From Epithemia pelagica (taxonomy: Eukaryota; Bacillariophyta; Bacillariophyceae; Surirellales; Surirellaceae): a stretch of DNA of 64,000 bases. The DNA is taken from positions 558,001 to 622,000 of the forward strand of contig OX337230.1 of the NCBI GenBank assembly GCA_946965045.2. The letters run 5' to 3'. The notes beneath the pieces were generated by a model that saw nothing but the letters and a program-made list of their open reading frames with translations, had not been told where the DNA came from and made no database searches. Shown one piece after another: positions 63,201-64,000 of the stretch (position 1 is its first letter; every line of letters begins with the position of its first letter). A program made the translations under genes and the position numbers.

Positions 63201-64000
63201 CATTGCGGATGTGATTCGCGAACGACGAGGCGAAATTGGCATGAAGCGCTCCCTCTCGTCTGTTACCAACAACGCAAGCATCCGAGACAAGGCGAGTTTG
63301 GCGGCCTCGTCCCTCTTTTCGCAAAAGCTCAACTTGGATGGCGTCAAATTCGATTCTACACGGATCCATGTCGAACCAGACTGGAAAGTGCACCTGTTGC
63401 AACTTCTCCCACTCTTTGTCATTCATCCCTTGTGGCAATTGACGCGGTTCTTTATGTTTTTCCAAACCTTGCTAGTAGTACTGAAACGAGTTCCCAATGA
63501 AGACAATCTTGTGGCCTTTGTCATAACGCTGGTTACCTTTCATTTCATTTGGATTGTCATCACTCCGCTGGTATTTGTGGCCATCAAATGGATCGTCATT
63601 GGCAAGTACAAAGCGGGGCGGTATCCAATTTGGGGCGAATACTACATGAGATGGTGGTTTGTCGATATATTGCGCAAAATGATTGGACTTGGCTTTTATG
63701 GGAGCAGTGAGGCACTGTTGCGAGAGTACTACCGCTGGTGTGGTGCCACGATTGGAACGGGGGCACGAATTTCCGTGTCCGCCGACATTGCCGAATTTGA
63801 TTTGGTTCACATTGGAGAGGAAGCCGCAATCGACTTTAGCGTTGTTCGAGGCTTTGCAGTGGACAGTGGCTGTGCTCTGTTGGGACCCGTTACGGTGGGA
63901 AATCACGCAAGTGTGAGCATTCGGGCCATTGTTGCGCCCCATACCTCCATTCCAGACCACACACATCTCAGTCCAGGGGGCACAAGCTACGAAATCCACG
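60295..64000 (+). CDS. NRPS-like adenylation-carrier-Pls synthetase (partial, 3' end missing)
   Basis: Open frame from the ATG at 60295 to the window end (1,235 codons, no stop). After a Thr/Pro-rich leader, an adenylation domain spans about residues 140-760: LLLFTSGTTGGKKLVPH (A3; core at 316-325), PSYGMTECMPIS (A5), FDTGDLGYLDADGYLYITGR (A7; TGD at 615-617), RSKEVINRGGEIISPLEVEE, and PKSHTNKLLRVKLG with the catalytic-type Lys746. A carrier domain follows with FFHLGGSSMMAS; Ser938 is the expected phosphopantetheine site. The C-terminal part has three membrane-like hydrophobic stretches, RYPIWGEYYMRWWF, and a left-handed-helix-like IGTGARISVSADIAEFDLVH, the signature of the Pls-type terminal domain of NRPS-like proteins. 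It lacks a condensation domain, so it probably activates one acyl or amino acid and transfers it via the membrane-bound terminal domain; substrate unknown. Confidence 0.85.
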   Translation, partial: MSLPHSPQPQTPPCVQGPSQEPLLLGDAPPATTTNSTTNPTTTTTTNTTTVAAPLVAAAQHLLQPNGSLRGQAVADHVVPQFPTLLSAIPRTSTRPALYSSSPPPVAVPHSTSHDTTTTTTTTTTTSPPTTTDGPLTHADVYDFLARVGPQFHAAGIGRGHRVAVVLPNGPILAVALLAVSTWATCLPLNALGAPDEVRHELQAAQCDVILGQPKDHDNNDTNSLAATVAQQLNVPLIRVISHPHDPAGKFSLVFENDKQTNGFPLVGLPKHHQQSQQSPHVSSSSSSLTAHETTDLLSSSRFTANSWNDVVLLLFTSGTTGGKKLVPHSWQSLLVATACIAVSWQLTPDDINCNFMPLFHVGGIVRQVYAPLCSGGAVICCPTVFDPLLFWQLLVVRPVSSESETTTTTNPPNQNKKKNPHIPPPFTWYYAAPTMHQLILETGRAEGYLPPSSLTAQDGSAIPPQPQPFEQQPFEHSLRMIANAAGGLSPRLARELQHAFGGNNHHGNKNKVVHVLPSYGMTECMPISAPPATYQLEKPGTSGVAVGPEIAILNAVTHCAEPPGTEGPICVRGPPLFGGYAPVWTSNSSNDTSSSNPLSRRGDDCLLPGGWFDTGDLGYLDADGYLYITGRSKEVINRGGEIISPLEVEEACMAHPDIDTAVAFAAQHDVLQEVVALVVVPATTTTNNNTKTQPLSTSTTTTRRIPKKIDLPGLHAFLGQGRLAAPKWPQCLVYMDAVPKSHTNKLLRVKLGERLKLPQFHDSMYPIERTFQATCPPLGTPLSVPIPCQPVTVHPQTVQDILQHEFVNQLPPLPASSSSPSTRELAVTLHPLKLGHLVVHVYNIHRMEVIEAAQELLDAYTMPSHVCTLTAPVAHSDLTRIIPEPSDAVASILQQAMGQGPTADPLVSNLQQVFQDLLDLDCQPAPDTNFFHLGGSSMMASQLASKIRKIHNVAFGGAEVFHHPNCSAIADVIRERRGEIGMKRSLSSVTNNASIRDKASLAASSLFSQKLNLDGVKFDSTRIHVEPDWKVHLLQLLPLFVIHPLWQLTRFFMFFQTLLVVLKRVPNEDNLVAFVITLVTFHFIWIVITPLVFVAIKWIVIGKYKAGRYPIWGEYYMRWWFVDILRKMIGLGFYGSSEALLREYYRWCGATIGTGARISVSADIAEFDLVHIGEEAAIDFSVVRGFAVDSGCALLGPVTVGNHASVSIRAIVAPHTSIPDHTHLSPGGTSYEIH

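Noticed and set aside
1-64000. tRNA, rRNA or CRISPR-like arrays
   Set aside because: Scanned by eye for TTCGA/GGTTCGA stem-loops and regularly spaced repeats; only protein-coding minisatellite and simple repeats were found, although a tRNA could be missed without a program.

Overview
The window looks like nuclear DNA of a diatom, most likely a raphid pennate; species not determined. Evidence: short GT-AG introns of about 60-260 bp, a plastid presequence with an AAFGP cleavage motif on an EF-Ts polyprotein, an SLC4-type bicarbonate transporter, low-complexity Ser/Thr/Asn/Gln-rich proteins typical of diatoms, and an NRPS-like synthetase. No rRNA, tRNA or CRISPR was recognised.

Layout. 1-5.9 kb: an acidic ORF cut by the window edge, two foldback inverted repeats (arms 117 and 38 bp), an unknown 776-aa protein with a frame-neutral 78-bp intron, and a P-loop NTPase-nuclease of the Crinkler/RHS class. 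5.9-9.1 kb: two head-to-head SLC4 copies; one has an in-frame TAA in a conserved segment, the other keeps only the C-terminal half and is frameshifted near its end. 9.7-22.5 kb: secreted beta-propeller, a 415-bp MITE with 7-bp target duplication, an Asn/Thr-rich protein, PIG-U (GPI transamidase subunit), a phytol/dolichol-kinase-like protein, a three-exon acidic poly-Glu protein and an LRR protein. 24.0-27.3 kb: an apparently intact PIF/Harbinger transposon (17-bp TIRs, ACT target duplication, Myb-like and DDE transposase genes, convergent). 27.7-32.4 kb: a pathogen-related/SnoaL-like protein and a plastid EF-Ts polyprotein with two near-identical EF-Ts domains. 33.0-37.8 kb: two tandem GT61-like glycosyltransferases.

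38.6-50.9 kb is the dominant feature: one uninterrupted reading frame of about 4,076 residues, mostly made of 51-60-residue modules, of which 33 consecutive copies come from a homogenised 171-bp minisatellite. It has an N-terminal hydrophobic leader and one membrane segment near the C-terminus. 51.3-58.5 kb: a sulfotransferase, a second Crinkler/RHS-class NTPase-nuclease, and a four-TM protein with a long acidic tail. 60.3-64 kb: an NRPS-like enzyme (adenylation, carrier, Pls-type C-terminal domain) running off the right edge.

There is no operon logic; genes are independent. The recurring theme is duplication and homogenisation: minisatellite, EF-Ts domains, SLC4 copies, GT61 pair, two Crinkler/RHS-class genes, and mobile elements. 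Membership of families is from motifs read by eye; no database search was possible.
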